The translations under genes were made by a program, and so were the position numbers. The notes beneath the pieces were generated by a model. The model was not told where the DNA came from, did not search any database, and was given only the letters and a program-made list of their open reading frames with translations. This document shows positions 5,367 to 6,983 of a DNA stretch of 6,983 nucleotides, one piece after another. Source of the stretch: DATKCJ01 sp035513275 (GTDB taxonomy: Bacteria > Verrucomicrobiota > Verrucomicrobiia > Opitutales > Opitutaceae); the NCBI GenBank assembly GCA_035513275.1, contig DATKCJ010000136.1, positions 1 through 6,983 on the forward strand. The letters run 5' to 3'. Position 1 is the first letter of the stretch, and each line of letters begins with the position of its first letter.

Positions 5367-6488
5367 TCAGCGCCAGTTCATCAAGTCGGAGAGAAACGCG
5401 GTGAGTTCACCGGCGCTTACGACTGACTGCGCGCGGTTGGGATGATAGTCGGCACCGTAGCCCAAGGCGCCCTGCGGACTCAGCGCGAAGCGGTGCACCC
5501 GATTCGAAGCCGCCTCTCCCTGGCGTTTGATGGCTTCGTTCAGCGCGGCCCTGAGCTCCTCGCTGTTCTCCATCGGCCCCTGCACCAGGACAATCTTCGC
5601 GTCTGGATAGCGCTCGAGCAGCAACGCGAGAAACTTCGTGTAGGCCGCGACGAGCTTTTCCACATTCACCCCGGTGGTGCTGAAATCGTTCGTGCCGAGG
5701 TTGAGGCACACAACGTCCGGCGTGAAGCGGCGGTGGTCCCAGTCTGAATCGGGACGGAGAAAGAACGTGTGCGGGTAGACCTGCGGCATCGTGCCGTCGC
5801 TGCCGTCGCGCGGACCGTCGAAGTTGCGCACCATGCCGATGCCCGAACGCGCCACGACGAGATAGTCGGCATCAAGCTGCCGCGCGGTCAGCGCTGAGTA
5901 GCCGAGGCAGAAATTCTCGGTCGCCGGCTCGAAATGAAGGTTTGGATCGTCGACCTCGACGCCATAGCCGCAAGTGATCGAGTCGCCGATGAACTCGATC
6001 TTTCGATCATGCGCGCCGGGCCACGGGAGCACCTCCGCACCGCGGTCGAGTGCAAAACCTCGGAAATGAGTGAGGCCGAAATTGCACTCGGTGACGCGCA
6101 CGACTTCCACGGTGTGCTCGCCCTCATCCAGTCCTTCAACGACCGCGTAGAAACCATCGCTTGCGTTGAGACGGAATTTCTTCCCGGGCTGACCGTCGAT
6201 CCACGCCATCGCGTAGTTCTCGCCGGAGTTGTCGTCGAGAAACACGCCGACCGACGACGAACCGCGGAACCGCAACCTCATGCGATCCCCGCTCCAGCCG
6301 AACGTCACCTTCGCCGTGCCGATGCCCTCGGTGCGACCGCTGAACTGAATCGCCCGGTTGTCCGCGGCGATCGTGACAGTGTAGGGCGCGTCTGCGTGCA
6401 GCAGGGCCGGGATAGCGACCGTGAAGAGCACGATCGAGATCGCGACGCTGATTCGTTTGGAAGGTCGGGGGTGATCGTTCGCGCGCAT
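5367..6488 (-). CDS. Secreted CE2-like two-domain SGNH/GDSL esterase (acetyl-xylan-esterase type)
   Basis: Numbered from the ATG at 6488 (373 residues). A signal peptide is formed by KR (11-12) and a hydrophobic core at 13-30, with likely cleavage after LLHADA (34). Residues 36-155 form the beta-sandwich typical of carbohydrate esterase family 2 (AIQFSGRTEG, VTFGWSGDRMRLRFRGSS, EGEHTVEVVRVTEC). Residues 162-373 are the SGNH hydrolase: block I IEFIGDSITCGYG with nucleophile Ser170, block II around SGIG (215-218), block III LGTND with Asn267, and block V DYHPN with Asp347/His349. CE2 enzymes remove acetyl groups from xylan or other beta-linked polysaccharides. The frame also opens at an ATG at 6560, giving 24 more residues. 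I prefer 6488 because it places the signal peptide at the N-terminus and leaves an inverted repeat in the leader. The stop of the upstream TPR-like gene is 93 bp away, so an operon is likely. Confidence 0.9.
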   Translation of the reverse strand: MRANDHPRPSKRISVAISIVLFTVAIPALLHADAPYTVTIAADNRAIQFSGRTEGIGTAKVTFGWSGDRMRLRFRGSSSVGVFLDDNSGENYAMAWIDGQPGKKFRLNASDGFYAVVEGLDEGEHTVEVVRVTECNFGLTHFRGFALDRGAEVLPWPGAHDRKIEFIGDSITCGYGVEVDDPNLHFEPATENFCLGYSALTARQLDADYLVVARSGIGMVRNFDGPRDGSDGTMPQVYPHTFFLRPDSDWDHRRFTPDVVCLNLGTNDFSTTGVNVEKLVAAYTKFLALLLERYPDAKIVLVQGPMENSEELRAALNEAIKRQGEAASNRVHRFALSPQGALGYGADYHPNRAQSVVSAGELTAFLSDLMNWR

Positions 6489-6505
6489 TTTTGGAATCGC
6501 CAATT

Positions 6506-6538
6506 GAGAGACTGCAGAGTCAATGCTCGCAGACTCTC
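6506..6538. repeat. Imperfect inverted repeat in the leader of the CE2-like gene
   Basis: GAGAGACTGC (6506-6515) and GCAGACTCTC (6529-6538) pair at 9 of 10 positions across 13 bases. Inside lies a smaller perfect alternative, GAGTC (6517-6521) with GACTC (6532-6536). It ends 17 bases upstream of the preferred start at 6488, so it could be an operator or an mRNA hairpin. A TTGACT on the minus strand (6523-6518) has no convincing -10 partner. Confidence 0.35.
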
Positions 6539-6581
6539 GCGTGAACTCGCAACCGCGCATTCGCCCAAGAGCGTGGTCGGC

Positions 6582-6983
6582 TCACCGCTGACCGTTGAGC
6601 GCAGCTTCGCGAACCAACCCCGCGTAGAGTTCTCCGAGTGACTGGCGCAACGGACCGCTGGCTCCGAGACGTGTTGCCCTCTCGACGAGCGCAAATGCCT
6701 CGGCGCGCCGATCTGCAGTCAGGAGCAACTTCGCAGTGCGGCAGGCCAGTTCGGCGGAACGCGGAAAATCATCGGTGCCCTGCACAAGTAAGGTGAGATC
6801 CTCCGCTCTGGGCGCAGCGCCCGTGTGTTCCCAGACTTCCAGACCAAGTTGATACGTTTCCATAAGGCGCGGCGACTGTGCGTTGGCGACTGAGAGAAGC
6901 TGCAACACGGTCGCGGCTTGTTCGAGCGTGAGTTCCCTTTCGTGAGCAGGGTCACCGAGGAGGTCCGCAAGCTTCAATCGCGC
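6582..6983 (-). CDS. C-terminal part of an alpha-helical TPR-like protein (5' end outside window)
   Basis: The frame is open from the right edge to a TGA at 6584-6582, about 133 codons. The only start-like codon near the edge is a TTG at 6977, and coding clearly continues beyond it (…ARLKLADLLGDP), so I treat the gene as 5'-partial. The sequence is a run of amphipathic helices with an Ala/Leu pattern and pair spacing like tetratricopeptide repeats, for example PRSAELACRTAKLLLTADR followed by RAEAFALVERATRLGA. No catalytic motif, membrane segment or signal is visible in this part. It could be the C-terminal domain of a larger peptidase, secretion or scaffold protein; the N-terminal part would decide. 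The CE2-like gene follows on the same strand and may be co-transcribed. Confidence 0.75.
   Translation of the reverse strand, partial: ARLKLADLLGDPAHERELTLEQAATVLQLLSVANAQSPRLMETYQLGLEVWEHTGAAPRAEDLTLLVQGTDDFPRSAELACRTAKLLLTADRRAEAFALVERATRLGASGPLRQSLGELYAGLVREAALNGQR

Noticed and set aside
4757..5404. 215-codon plus-strand frame opposite the esterase
   Set aside because: It is antisense to a clear alpha/beta hydrolase and has no motif of its own.
5934..6641. 235-codon plus-strand frame opposite the CE2-like gene
   Set aside because: It is antisense to the CE2-like gene and spans its leader and the end of the TPR-like gene. The product has a composition typical of shadow frames.

Overview
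This is a GC-rich window (the toxin-antitoxin segment is visibly more A/T-rich) with bacterial gene density. The protein families point to the Verrucomicrobiota, probably Opitutaceae-like, with Planctomycetota as a less likely alternative. The main reasons are the pairing of a FETTQWSIV/GRFRSYL-type ECF sigma factor with a zinc-ribbon serine/threonine kinase, and a cluster of secreted carbohydrate-esterase-type enzymes. This assignment is inference from family resemblance; no ribosomal or other marker gene is present.

Layout. (1) Positions 1-2389, minus strand: a signalling operon. An ECF-type sigma factor (2389-1607) is followed after 93 bp by a membrane-anchored serine/threonine protein kinase (1513 to the left edge, C-terminus missing). 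The kinase frame runs off the window, so it has no stop codon here. (2) Positions 2543-3408, plus strand: a type II toxin-antitoxin operon. It has a RelE/HigB-type toxin, a NadS/HigA-like XRE antitoxin overlapping it by ATGA, and a third small gene. The third gene is the N-terminal half of a different HigA-family antitoxin (COG5499 type) that has lost its helix-turn-helix. A perfect 7-bp inverted repeat surrounds the toxin start codon. (3) Positions 3468-4331, plus strand: a secreted NodB-type polysaccharide deacetylase. (4) Positions 5236-4367, minus strand and convergent with the deacetylase: a secreted alpha/beta-hydrolase esterase of the BesA/IroE (COG2819) type. (5) Positions 6488-5367, minus strand: a secreted two-domain CE2-like SGNH esterase. 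(6) Positions 6983-6582, minus strand: the C-terminal part of an alpha-helical, TPR-like protein whose start lies beyond the window.

How the parts may work together. The sigma factor/kinase pair looks like a one-locus phospho-signalling switch: the kinase senses something through its C-terminal extracytoplasmic or TolB-like part, and the sigma factor redirects transcription. The three secreted hydrolases belong to three unrelated folds that are all used to remove acyl groups from carbohydrates or related esters, so the right half looks like part of a glycan-degradation neighbourhood. The toxin-antitoxin block between the two halves is probably a separately acquired cassette.

The most unusual items are the HTH-less antitoxin remnant that keeps a strong ribosome-binding site, the hairpin with the toxin start codon in its loop, and the altered acidic motif in sigma region 2. 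I found no RNA gene, CRISPR array or insertion sequence. No stretch above 300 bases lacks a gene.
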